Below, piece by piece: positions 21,283 to 29,828 of a stretch of 54,343 bases of DNA. Source of the stretch: a virus; the IMG/VR virus record IMGVR_UViG_3300029952_000031, positions 1 through 54,343 of that record, one strand, 5' to 3'. The number at the start of each line of letters is the position of its first letter. Position 1 is the stretch's first letter. Under the pieces are notes generated by a model, which saw only the letters and a program-made list of their open reading frames with translations, had not been told where the DNA came from and ran no database searches. Position numbers and translations under genes: made by a program.

Positions 21283-22871
21283 TGGAACTCCTCAAGCAAG
21301 AACTCGATATTTGGCTCGATGGCGTCAATTATCAGGCTCTGAATTCGTCGGACTATGTGCCGTCTGAGTTCGCCCTCACCTTCATGAATTTCATCAAGCT
21401 CGTGAACGGCGCCGAAGGCGAAAGCCACAAGACTCCCCCTGTTCATTTGAAGATGCTCGACAAGCTCGTCGAGCCCAGCCCCTATGTGGCGAACCTCTGT
21501 TTCCGTGGAGCAGCGAAAACGACGCTGTTCATGGAGTATTTCGTTCTCTTCCTGGCTTTCTATGGTTACCTGCCGAACTTCGGGAAGATCGAGGGGATGA
21601 TCTACGTCTCCGACTCGATGGAGAACGGCGTCAAGAGCGCTCGAAAGAACATCGAGTTTCGCTACGAATCCAGCCCTTTCCTGCAATACTGGATCCCTGA
21701 AGCCCACTTCACGGACAACTACCTCGAGTTTCGAGCCAAAGAGGGCAATCGACTCGGCGTAAAGATGTTCGGCGCCAAGACAGGCCTCCGCGGAACGAAG
21801 ATTTTCGGGAAGCGGCCTCCTCTTGCCGTGCTCGATGACCTTGTGAGTGACGACGACTCCAAGTCCAGGGTCCAGATGGAGGCCATCAAGGACACTGTCT
21901 ATAAGGGAGTGAACCACGCTCTTGATCCGACCCGCCGCAAAGTCATCTTCAACGGCACTCCCTTCACCAAAGACGACATTCTCATTGAAGCCGTCGAGTC
22001 TGGCGCATGGGATGTGAATGTCTGGCCGGTCTGTGAACGTTTTCCCTGCACTGAGGAGGAGTTCTCCGGGGCTTGGGAGGACCGTTTCACGTTCCAGTAC
22101 GTCAAAGATCAATATGACATGGCGGTCAAGACGGGGAAGCTCGCTGGATTCTACCAGGAACTGATGCTGAGGATCACCTCAGACGAAGAGAGGCTCGTTC
22201 AAGACGACGAGATCAAGTGGTACAACCGATCGAAGCTCCTTGAGATGAAGGGGAACTTCAACTTCTACATCACCACGGACTTCTCGACCTCGAAAAAACA
22301 GACTGCGGACTTCTCTGTCATCGCTGTGTGGGCCTACAACTCCAACGGACAATGGTTCTGGGTGGATGGAGTCTGTGCTCGGCAGACAATCGACATCACC
22401 TTCAATGACCTGTTCCGGCTTGTGAGCGAATATCACCCGCAACAGGTGGGCATCGAGGTCACTGGCCAGCAGCAGGCCTACATTAAGCTCCTCCAACAAG
22501 AGATGATGAACCGGAACATCTGGTTTTCGTTCGCTTCGAGTGAAAAATCAGGTGAAGCAGGCATTCGACCGGTCGTGGATAAGCTCTCCAGGTTCAATAT
22601 GGTCGTTCCTTGGTTCAAATCATCTCGCATGTGGTGGCCCGAGGAGATGAAACTCACCGTGATCATGGGTCATTTCTTGCAGCAGATTAAATTGGCGACT
22701 AAGAATGGCCTGAAGGGCAAAGATGATTGCCTAGATACGATCTCGATGCTTGGGTATCTGACGCCGTGGAAACCATCCGAAGGAACTGCTTCTTCAAGTT
22801 CTTCTGAGGGACCTTACGACGAAGACACACCGGAAGCGGACACCAATCGCTTATCCTCTTACGTTGTGTGA
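21282..22871 (+). CDS. terL: Terminase large subunit (N4 gp68-type)
   Basis: A 529-residue packaging motor. The ATPase part has FRGAAKTTL (74-82) as Walker A and LAVLDDLVSDD (181-191) as Walker B. The nuclease part has YITTDFSTSKKQTADFS with Asp331 as the first metal ligand, then GIEVTGQQQ and DDCLDTIS. The RGAAKT variant of Walker A is typical of N4-like and related podoviral terminases. The ATG at 21282 overlaps the small subunit stop as TAATG. It cuts and pumps DNA into the prohead through the portal at 36651. Confidence 0.95.
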   Translation: MELLKQELDIWLDGVNYQALNSSDYVPSEFALTFMNFIKLVNGAEGESHKTPPVHLKMLDKLVEPSPYVANLCFRGAAKTTLFMEYFVLFLAFYGYLPNFGKIEGMIYVSDSMENGVKSARKNIEFRYESSPFLQYWIPEAHFTDNYLEFRAKEGNRLGVKMFGAKTGLRGTKIFGKRPPLAVLDDLVSDDDSKSRVQMEAIKDTVYKGVNHALDPTRRKVIFNGTPFTKDDILIEAVESGAWDVNVWPVCERFPCTEEEFSGAWEDRFTFQYVKDQYDMAVKTGKLAGFYQELMLRITSDEERLVQDDEIKWYNRSKLLEMKGNFNFYITTDFSTSKKQTADFSVIAVWAYNSNGQWFWVDGVCARQTIDITFNDLFRLVSEYHPQQVGIEVTGQQQAYIKLLQQEMMNRNIWFSFASSEKSGEAGIRPVVDKLSRFNMVVPWFKSSRMWWPEEMKLTVIMGHFLQQIKLATKNGLKGKDDCLDTISMLGYLTPWKPSEGTASSSSSEGPYDEDTPEADTNRLSSYVV

Positions 22872-22877
22872 GGCATC

Positions 22878-23591
22878 GTGACGCTTGCTGAACTCTTTGA
22901 AATGCTCTCGTATGACGAGTTGCAGAACCTTTCGATCTCGGCCGAGGGAAATGGCGGGATCATTGCGTCTGCTCAGCCCAGGATCGTCAATTACCTCAAC
23001 GAAGCGCTGCTGAAGCTCTATTCCAGGTTCGTTTTGAAGGAAAACGACATTCTCGTGCAAATGTTCGACTCGGTGACGTTTTATCACCTGATTCCACCGT
23101 TTGCCGTGACTTTCGTCCCTGGAGTTGGGCAAGACAATGAGCGTGTCCGATACATCCTGGACCTGCCGGATGAGCCTTTTACGGGCGGAATTATCAAGAT
23201 TTTGTCGGTTTTCAACAGTGAAGACGCTCTTGAGCTGCCTTTGAATGATGAAAGCGAGCGTTTCTCGGTTTTCACGCCCCAAGCACACGTTTTGCAGGTT
23301 CCAAATCCCATCCATGGTCGCGTTCTCAATGTTCGCTACCAGCAACGCCATGATAAAATTCAAGGCGAATTGGATGAAAACATTTGGATTCCCGATGTAT
23401 TGCTTGGGGCGCTGACTTCGTACATCGCCTACAAGGTCTTTAGCCATATAAATACTGTGCCCAGCACGGCTAAGTCCCAAGAGTTCATGGCGACTTACGA
23501 GGCGTTTTGTACTGAGGTCGTCGATCGGGATCTCGTGAATTCGAGCATCTCCCAGTCAAACCTTCGATTTGGAAGAGGAGGATGGCGATAA
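22878..23591 (+). CDS. Virion structural protein (N4 gp67-type)
   Basis: A 237-residue protein starting at GTG 22878, 6 nt after the terminase stop. N4-like phages encode a 30-kDa head or head-tail structural protein (gp67) in this exact place. Sequence features fit: helical N-terminus (IVNYLNEALLKLYSRF), central beta strands (FYHLIPPFAVTF) and C-terminal helices (LLGALTSYIAYKVFSHI). It is probably a head-tail connector. It ends in TAATG overlap with the next gene. Confidence 0.8.
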   Translation: MTLAELFEMLSYDELQNLSISAEGNGGIIASAQPRIVNYLNEALLKLYSRFVLKENDILVQMFDSVTFYHLIPPFAVTFVPGVGQDNERVRYILDLPDEPFTGGIIKILSVFNSEDALELPLNDESERFSVFTPQAHVLQVPNPIHGRVLNVRYQQRHDKIQGELDENIWIPDVLLGALTSYIAYKVFSHINTVPSTAKSQEFMATYEAFCTEVVDRDLVNSSISQSNLRFGRGGWR

Positions 23592-23821
23592 TGGGATGCC
23601 GATGCACGCTGGACTACTACGGCTCGAACTTTGCCCCGCTTGTGGACAAGCAGATCGGCACTGCGTTCTGGACCGTGAAGTGTGTCCACGACAATCTTGA
23701 GAACATCGCCTACGTCGTCACCAATATGGAAGCGATCATCACGCTGGCGACCCAGGTGACGACGCTCCAGACGCAGGTTGCAGCGCTTCAGGCACAGGTT
23801 GCCGCTCTGACGCCTCACTAA
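23591..23821 (+). CDS. Small coiled-coil virion protein
   Basis: A 76-residue protein. The ATG at 23591 overlaps the previous stop (TAATG) and has GAGGAGG 9 nt upstream; an ATG three codons earlier is too close to that site. The C-terminal half is a heptad repeat (ATQVTTLQTQVAALQAQVAAL), a trimeric or dimeric coiled coil. It begins the appendage gene block and may be a connector for the fibres. Confidence 0.68.
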   Translation: MGCRCTLDYYGSNFAPLVDKQIGTAFWTVKCVHDNLENIAYVVTNMEAIITLATQVTTLQTQVAALQAQVAALTPH

Positions 23822-23824
23822 GTC

Positions 23825-24178
23825 GTGGGAATCCTCGCCTTCGTTCCGTTTGCGACGTTCCTTCAGCTCAATCCGCTGAAGAACCACTCCAGTCGCGTGA
23901 TCATCCCGAACTTGATTTTCGGGTTGAGCGTCGCTGATGCGTTTTTGCAGACGATAAGCGGGACGAGCCTGGATATTTCAGTGTCCGATGGGACGCTTGA
24001 GACCATTTCGAGTGCAACACTCGAGCTGAGCGGCACCACGCTGACTTTCACCTCGCTTGCAGTCGGTAGCACCTTCGACATGACCTTCACGGTGACCAAT
24101 TCCGGCACCGTGGATCTCATCCTTTCTTCACTTACAGCCACTGGTGACTTCTCGGTCACTTACATCGCGAGGGACTGA
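23825..24178 (+). CDS. Beta-sandwich virion-associated protein
   Basis: A 117-residue protein from GTG 23825. Residues 50-115 form an Ig-like/ASH-type beta sandwich (LAVGSTFDMTFTVTNSGTVD). The pattern with a G-S...TVTNSGT core is frequent in extracellular enzymes and phage appendages. An Ig-like domain also lies in the GH5 protein downstream, suggesting a shared appendage. No enzymatic site. Confidence 0.68.
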   Translation: MGILAFVPFATFLQLNPLKNHSSRVIIPNLIFGLSVADAFLQTISGTSLDISVSDGTLETISSATLELSGTTLTFTSLAVGSTFDMTFTVTNSGTVDLILSSLTATGDFSVTYIARD

Positions 24179-24181
24179 ACG

Positions 24182-24598
24182 ATGGCTAATGCAGTTTACC
24201 CGAGTTTTCGAACCAAGCTCCTCTCGCCGGGCATCAACCTTGCGACGGTGACCATCAAGGCGATCGGCGTCACGGTGACGTCGGGTTCGACGAACTATAC
24301 TTACAATGCTGCTCATGCGAACCTGTCGGACATCGCTTCGGGCTCCATCTTCGTTCCGGCTGTCGCTCTCAGTTCGCTGGCGGTCGCTTCCCAGGCGCTC
24401 ACTGCGGCTTCTGTCGTGTTCCCCTCGGTGGCCATTTCTGGTTCCCTCAAGGTCGATGCGATCATCCTCTACATCGACACGGGCACGCCCAGCACCTCGA
24501 CGCTGATCGGTTACATCGACACGGCGACGGGTCTTCCGGCCACTCCCACCGGGCAGAACATCACGCTCAACTGGTCCGGCGCCGTTCTGACGGATTGA
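24182..24598 (+). CDS. Phage structural protein
   Basis: A 138-residue protein starting MANAVYPSFRTKLL. It resembles common phage structural proteins that begin MANAVYP, carry the YTYNAAHANLSDI stretch and end with a jelly-roll-like strand set (ILYIDTGTPSTSTLIGYID). It lies between the ASH-like protein and the GH5 enzyme. It is probably an adaptor or fibre component. Confidence 0.76.
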   Translation: MANAVYPSFRTKLLSPGINLATVTIKAIGVTVTSGSTNYTYNAAHANLSDIASGSIFVPAVALSSLAVASQALTAASVVFPSVAISGSLKVDAIILYIDTGTPSTSTLIGYIDTATGLPATPTGQNITLNWSGAVLTD

Positions 24599-24608
24599 GG
24601 CTGAGTCA

Positions 24609-26912
24609 ATGACCGCACCCTCTGTCGTCAGTGAGGCTTATTTTCCCTGGACGGGCGCTTATCCGCTCGCTTCATCGAATTCCTATGACTCGACTGGCAC
24701 AGATGGCCTGATCGTTTTCTTCTTCTCGGCTACGGGTACTTCGTTCGTCCCGGTCGCCACTTATGGTGGCGTGACTGGCACGCTTATTGGCCAAAATACG
24801 GTTCCGGCTCAGACTTCGGCCGGGACGCTCTGGGCTTGGTCGTTCCGCGGATATACGCCAGGTGCGGGCACCCTCCTGATCTCGTCGTCGACGAACTATG
24901 CTGACTCGGGTTGTTGCTATGTCGTCGGGCTCACCGGCACGCAAAGCTCGATGCTGGGCAATTCCAGCATTGTGGTCTCCGGAACTCCCTCGGGAAGCGC
25001 CTCGATCACGGCCGCTGGAGCCAACAGCACCTTCATTGGACTGGCGGCGAGCTGTCAGGCTCCTGGCGTCACTGGTTCGGGCTCGCCCGCTCCCACGCTG
25101 CTCGAATCCAACACCACAGCCACAAACAACCTGGGCAATGTCTACTCGCAGGCGAGTGTAAGTTCTGGCGCAACGGTTTCGATCTCGTCGAGCGCCGCTT
25201 ACAACTACACAGCGGCTGCTGTTGTCGAGGTTTTGGGCGCTTCGAGCGGTCCAAGCATCACTTCTGGCCCCCTTTCGCTCTCGACGAGCTTGGGTGCGGC
25301 AACTGTGCGTGTGCCCCCTGTTGTCACGGCTGCCCCCCTCTCGCTGAGTGTTTCCCTTGGTTCGGAAACTCTCGTCGTCACGCCCATTCCTCCGAGCATT
25401 TTGGCTGGGCCTCTCGCTCTGACGATCAGCGAAGGTGGCATCGTCGTCACTTTCCCGAATTCGATCACGGCTCCGCCGCTGGTTTTGTCTTTGGGGCTGG
25501 GCGCTGCAAGCGTCGGCTCCCCGGTCTCGATCACGGCTGGTCCCTTGCCGCTGACGATCGCTCTGGGCAGCGAAACTGTCGGGATTGCAGCCACTCTGAC
25601 GACGCCGATCACCATTCCGGCAGGTGGCAGCGTCACGGTCACGGTTCGCTTCACGCCTACGGTTGCAGGATCTCGCACCGGGGCTCTGTCGATCGTCTCG
25701 AATGCGGCTTCCAGCCCGAATACTGTGGCCCTCACAGGCACAGCTGTGGCGAGTGGATCGGCTCCCCTGTCCAGGCTTTCGATCTCCGGAAACCAGTTCG
25801 TCGACTCCAGCGGCAACAAAGTGCGCCTGAAGAGCGTCAATTGGTTCGGTGGCGAGAGCACGAATTACATTCCTCATGGGAACTGGATCCGTCGCTACAC
25901 CGACATGCTCTCCCAGATGAAGACGATGGGCTTCAACTGCATTCGCTTGGCGTTCTCAGGAGACACTTGCTCTCCCGGTCGGACTCCTCCGGGCACGGCT
26001 TTCGACGCCACGCTGAACCCCGAATTTGTCGGGCAAACCTCGCTTCAGATCTACGATCTGATCATCGCTTGGTGTCAAGCGAACTCGATGTACGTCGTGC
26101 TCGATCATCACCGTTGCTCGGCAGGCGCTGGAACTGACACAGGCATCGTTGCTCCCTATTCCACGACGCAATGGCAGGCAGACTGGGTGCTCTTGGCCAC
26201 TCGATACGCTGCGAACACCTGCGTTGTCGGCGCCGACGTGCATAACGAGCCCTACGTCTACACCTGGCTCGAATGGAAAGCCCTTGTCGAGCCTCTGGGC
26301 AACGCAATCCTCGCTGCTGCTCCTGCCTGGCTCATCTTCGTGGAGGGCGTTGGCGCCTTCACGGGCACGTCCAATGGTGTCACCTACGACAACGACAATA
26401 CCTGGTGGGGTGGCCAGCTCATGGATGTCGCCAACAATCCGATCACGCTCTCAGTGCCGCACAAAGTCGTCTATTCGCCCCATGAGTATGGTCAGAGCGT
26501 CGGTTCGCAGGCTTGGTTGTCGACCGATAGCTCGCCTGTCACTGGTTACCCGGCCGGGATCTACACTGAGATCCACAAGCACTGGGGCTACATCTACGAG
26601 CAGGGCATTGCCCCGATCTGGGTGGGCGAAATGGGCGGCAAATTCGGGCTTGACGGCTCTGGAGGCGCAACTCAGCCGAATGGCGATGTTGAGACGGTCT
26701 GGATGAGCACCGTGATCAAGGTTCTCAACGGTGACTTCGCCGGAACGGGAACCAGTCAGGACACAGCGGGCAACAAGGGCATGTCGGCTTGCTATTGGGC
26801 CTATCCGCCCATCTCCGGTGACACTGGTGGTCTCGTTCAAGACGACTGGACCACGCCTCAGGCACCGAAACTCGCCGTTTTGGCGCCCTTTCTCACGTTC
26901 ACGGGGACCTAA
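24609..26912 (+). CDS. Virion-associated GH5 endoglucanase-like protein with Ig-like and repeat region
   Basis: A 767-residue protein. Residues 1-215 are a beta-rich attachment domain. Residues 217-330 hold five tandem repeats of about 23 residues (AGPLPLTIALGSETV and variants), followed by an Ig-like stretch (IPAGGSVTVTVRFTP). Residues 390-765 are a glycoside hydrolase family 5 domain. It has DVHNEPY with Glu547 as acid/base, IWVGEMGG with Glu674 as nucleophile, LDHH and SPHEYG. GH5 enzymes of this type cut beta-1,4-glucans such as cellulose. It lies in the appendage block (N4 gp64-67 region), so it is probably on the virion. GAGG lies 8 nt before the ATG. Confidence 0.88.
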   Translation: MTAPSVVSEAYFPWTGAYPLASSNSYDSTGTDGLIVFFFSATGTSFVPVATYGGVTGTLIGQNTVPAQTSAGTLWAWSFRGYTPGAGTLLISSSTNYADSGCCYVVGLTGTQSSMLGNSSIVVSGTPSGSASITAAGANSTFIGLAASCQAPGVTGSGSPAPTLLESNTTATNNLGNVYSQASVSSGATVSISSSAAYNYTAAAVVEVLGASSGPSITSGPLSLSTSLGAATVRVPPVVTAAPLSLSVSLGSETLVVTPIPPSILAGPLALTISEGGIVVTFPNSITAPPLVLSLGLGAASVGSPVSITAGPLPLTIALGSETVGIAATLTTPITIPAGGSVTVTVRFTPTVAGSRTGALSIVSNAASSPNTVALTGTAVASGSAPLSRLSISGNQFVDSSGNKVRLKSVNWFGGESTNYIPHGNWIRRYTDMLSQMKTMGFNCIRLAFSGDTCSPGRTPPGTAFDATLNPEFVGQTSLQIYDLIIAWCQANSMYVVLDHHRCSAGAGTDTGIVAPYSTTQWQADWVLLATRYAANTCVVGADVHNEPYVYTWLEWKALVEPLGNAILAAAPAWLIFVEGVGAFTGTSNGVTYDNDNTWWGGQLMDVANNPITLSVPHKVVYSPHEYGQSVGSQAWLSTDSSPVTGYPAGIYTEIHKHWGYIYEQGIAPIWVGEMGGKFGLDGSGGATQPNGDVETVWMSTVIKVLNGDFAGTGTSQDTAGNKGMSACYWAYPPISGDTGGLVQDDWTTPQAPKLAVLAPFLTFTGT

Positions 26913-27256
26913 TGGCACAAGAGGCCGTTTTCGTTGTCACTCTCTCGCCGGCTTCGTCGTCTCCACAGACGGTGAACTTCACTACTCGCGACGGAACAGC
27001 CTCCGCGGCGAACGGTGACTACACAGCTGTGAGCGGAACTCTGACTTTCGCACCCGGAGTGACCACTCAGCAGGTCATTGTCCCGGTTCGTCTTCCTCTT
27101 CCGACCGGACATGCTTCGGAATTGTTCTACGTCGACGTGAGTTGGCCGACTGGATCGGGAAATACGACTACTCGTGGCACCGGGATCGGCACACTTCCAG
27201 GGGCTGGGCTCACTGTCTTGCCGGTCGTCTCCATCAACAATGTTTCGGTGTCCTGA
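26912..27256 (+). CDS. Calx-beta domain protein, upstream part of a split GH48 gene
   Basis: A 114-residue protein with one Calx-beta domain (FVVTLSPASSSPQ; TTRDGTASAANGDYTA; GTLTFAPGVTTQ). It ends VVSINNVSVS, the first strand of a second Calx-beta domain that continues after the TGA in the next ORF. The stop (27254-27256) and the next ATG (27260) are in the same frame, one codon apart. Calx-beta domains are modular spacers and calcium-binding folds in secreted enzymes. Its start overlaps the GH5 stop as TAATG with GGGGA 5 nt upstream. Confidence 0.78.
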   Translation: MAQEAVFVVTLSPASSSPQTVNFTTRDGTASAANGDYTAVSGTLTFAPGVTTQQVIVPVRLPLPTGHASELFYVDVSWPTGSGNTTTRGTGIGTLPGAGLTVLPVVSINNVSVS

Positions 27257-27259
27257 CCT

Positions 27260-29722
27260 ATGACCATTTCCACGACTCGTAAGATCTCGTTCCTCGTCAC
27301 GCTCAATGAGGCCAGCGCTCAGACTGCGACGGTCGATTACACGACTGTCTCTGGCACTGCGATTGCCGGCACTGACTTCGGAGCTGTCTCGGGGACGCTG
27401 ACTTTCGCACCTGGCGTCACTTCGCAGGGGATCGACGTCTATCTGGGCACGGCTTCCACAGGTGGCCTGGTGTTCCAAGTGGCGCTCTCGAACCCGGTGA
27501 ATTGCACCCTTGGTTCGGGCGGAGGCCAAGGCACGATCGGGATCTCGGTCGTTCCTCCCTATTTGTCGCGTTTCAACTATATGTACGCGGCCATCAAAAA
27601 CACTGCGAATGGGTATTTTGGTCCCCCGACAGGGCCGAAAGCCTTCCAGATGCCTTATCATTGCCCGGAAAAGCTCATCGCCGAGGCTCCCGACTATGGC
27701 CACGAGAGCGTCTCCGAGACGATCTCTTTCTGGGTCGGACTTGAGACTTGGCAGGGTGTGCTGAACAGCGACTGGACTGGCTACACGGCTTGCTGGAATT
27801 CGATCACCTCGAACTACATCCCGAGTGCTACGAACCAGCCGATCAGCGCCTATTTGCCTGCGGCGCCGGCGACGTATCAGCCCGAAGAGGATTTGCCGAG
27901 TCTCTATCCGGTGACCAGCGTTGTAAGTGCCCCGGTCGGCACTGATGGGCTCTATGCCGAACTTCTGGCTACCTACGGCACCCCCACGATCTTCCTCATG
28001 CACTGGCTGATCGATGTCGATGGAGCCTTTGGCTTCTACAATGGCGACACATCGACGCTCGGCACCTACATCAACAACTTCCAGCGTGGAATGATGGAGA
28101 GCACGTTCCTCACCATTACCTTCCCCTGCTGGGACGATTGGCACTTTGGCGGCCCCTACGGCTATTTGCCCCTCTATGGGACGGGAACCGAGCTCTATCC
28201 GAGCGCTCCCTTCGCTTACGGCAAGCAGTGGCGCTACACCTGTGCGCCTGATGCCGAGGGCCGGGCTCTCCAGTGGGCGTTCCGAGCCACGGACATGACT
28301 GCGAGTGCTCCTCCCGCAGCTGTGACCGCTGTTGAGACAACTGCTCGGAAGATGGGCGACTATCTCCGCTACGCCACGATGGACAAGTATTTCCGGCAGA
28401 TCGGCAACAATCAGGTCGGTTCGACGGTCAGCGCTCCCAAAACGGCCTGTCACTACCTCATCTCTTGGTACATGAGCTGGGGCGGCGAGATCCCTGCAAC
28501 GGGTGTTCCGGCATCCTGGTCCTTCCGTATTGGTTCCAGCGAATGCCATTTCGGTTATCAGGCGCCCAATGCGGCCTACCAGATGGCCACGGGTGGCGGA
28601 GGTCACACGCCTTTGTCGCCGACAGCTGCTGGAGACTGGCTGCTCTCGCTCACTCGTCAGCTGGAGATGATCCGTTGGCTTCAGACTGAACAGGGCTTTA
28701 TCGCCGGTGGTGTCTCGAATTCGGTCGATGGCCGCTATTTGACGCCTCTGACGGGGCTTTCTGCCCCCAATGAGGTCAATTATCCCCGAGACGGTCGTGA
28801 AGTGGCGACTTTCTATGGGATGACTTACACTTACAGCCCGGTCTGGCATAACCCGCCCTCGAACAACTGGTTCGGCTACCAGGTGTGGGGTATCGGTCGT
28901 GTCGCTGAGCTCTTCCACACGACTGCGGGCAAGACGAGCACCCTTGCTCTCTCGATCCAGACCAATCTTCAAGTTATCCTGGATCGCTGGGTCAATTGCG
29001 TGCTCGCAAATTGCACGGTCGCCTCGGATGGCAGCTCGTTCTCGCTTCCGAGCAACCTCTCGTGGGTGAGCAGCACCCAAGTTGTCGGCGAGACGACCAC
29101 TGTCGCCAATCTCGAAGGCGACTTCGAGTACCTGCCTAGCCTGAATTGGCCCGGTACGTCCCCGAATTATGCGACTTTCTGGAGCGCTGGATCGGTCCCG
29201 AACCCGAATTTGCAGTTCACGATCACCTCGACGGGTGAGGATCTTGGTGTTGCTGGTTCGCTGGCGTCTACACTTCTTCTGTACGCCCAAGCGAAACGCA
29301 ATCTGGGTCTCTTCACGACGCCGATCCCCGGCACACCCAATGGCAAGACGCCAAACGATTGTTATCTGCTGGCCAAAGCGCTCTTGGACTGCATCTGGAC
29401 CAATTACAAAGCCTCTATGGGCGTCGAGGTCTCGGAGCCCCGAGCTGACTACGTGCAGTACGGCAATCCGATCTACATCCCATCGATCTTCACGGGCACG
29501 ACGGGCACTGGAGATCCGATCAACGCCGAGTCCACCTTCGTCTCGGTGCGTTCGTTCATGGAAAGCGATCCTGGCTACGCACAGATCGCTGCCTACCATG
29601 CCAATCCGACGACTGCCCCGGTTCCGGTGTTCACTTATCATCGGTTCTGGGCTCAGACGGAATACGCCATGGGTTGCGCCGTCATGCACAAGTATTTCTC
29701 TGACTTAGCCGAGGCTGCATAG
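27260..29722 (+). CDS. GH48 cellobiohydrolase-like protein with Calx-beta N-terminus
   Basis: An 820-residue protein. Residues 1-95 are a Calx-beta domain lacking its first strand (GTLTFAPGVTSQ present). Residues 105-815 match family 48 glycoside hydrolases along their length: EAPDYGHESVSE, then WSIT-like WNSITSNYIP, PATYQPE, HWLIDVDGAFGF, FQRGMMESTF, CWDDWHFGG, APDAEGRA, KMGDYLRYATMDKYFR, CHYLISWYMSWGG and GRVAELF. Glu142 and Glu153 keep the 11-residue spacing of the catalytic pair (Glu44/Glu55 in clostridial CelF). GH48 enzymes release cellobiose from cellulose chain ends. No signal peptide is seen, as expected for a virion protein. The ATG has no ribosome site upstream. Confidence 0.93.
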   Translation: MTISTTRKISFLVTLNEASAQTATVDYTTVSGTAIAGTDFGAVSGTLTFAPGVTSQGIDVYLGTASTGGLVFQVALSNPVNCTLGSGGGQGTIGISVVPPYLSRFNYMYAAIKNTANGYFGPPTGPKAFQMPYHCPEKLIAEAPDYGHESVSETISFWVGLETWQGVLNSDWTGYTACWNSITSNYIPSATNQPISAYLPAAPATYQPEEDLPSLYPVTSVVSAPVGTDGLYAELLATYGTPTIFLMHWLIDVDGAFGFYNGDTSTLGTYINNFQRGMMESTFLTITFPCWDDWHFGGPYGYLPLYGTGTELYPSAPFAYGKQWRYTCAPDAEGRALQWAFRATDMTASAPPAAVTAVETTARKMGDYLRYATMDKYFRQIGNNQVGSTVSAPKTACHYLISWYMSWGGEIPATGVPASWSFRIGSSECHFGYQAPNAAYQMATGGGGHTPLSPTAAGDWLLSLTRQLEMIRWLQTEQGFIAGGVSNSVDGRYLTPLTGLSAPNEVNYPRDGREVATFYGMTYTYSPVWHNPPSNNWFGYQVWGIGRVAELFHTTAGKTSTLALSIQTNLQVILDRWVNCVLANCTVASDGSSFSLPSNLSWVSSTQVVGETTTVANLEGDFEYLPSLNWPGTSPNYATFWSAGSVPNPNLQFTITSTGEDLGVAGSLASTLLLYAQAKRNLGLFTTPIPGTPNGKTPNDCYLLAKALLDCIWTNYKASMGVEVSEPRADYVQYGNPIYIPSIFTGTTGTGDPINAESTFVSVRSFMESDPGYAQIAAYHANPTTAPVPVFTYHRFWAQTEYAMGCAVMHKYFSDLAEAA

Positions 29723-29730
29723 AACTATAT

Positions 29731-29757
29731 AGGAGGAAAGCCTTGTGTTTTCCTCCT
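29731..29757 (+). terminator. Hairpin after GH48, weak terminator or processing site
   Basis: AGGAGGAAA (29731-29739) pairs with TTTCCTCCT (29749-29757), followed by ACTTACGTTTGCTTT. The T-run is broken. A related AGGAGGAAGC hairpin lies at 33649. A TTGACG at 29787 and TATAAA at 29807 lie downstream but only 14 bp apart. Confidence 0.55.
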
Positions 29758-29828
29758 ACTTACGTTTGCTTTACTTAAATCACTACTTGACGTGAAAGAA
29801 ATCAGCTATAAACCCCGATTAACGGGGG

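Noticed and set aside
26909-29689. 926-codon open frame on the minus strand opposite the GH48 and GH5 genes
   Set aside because: It is very rich in Arg, Asp and Ser with no domain, and lies fully opposite a gene with clear GH48 homology. Codon bias of the real strand explains the missing stops.
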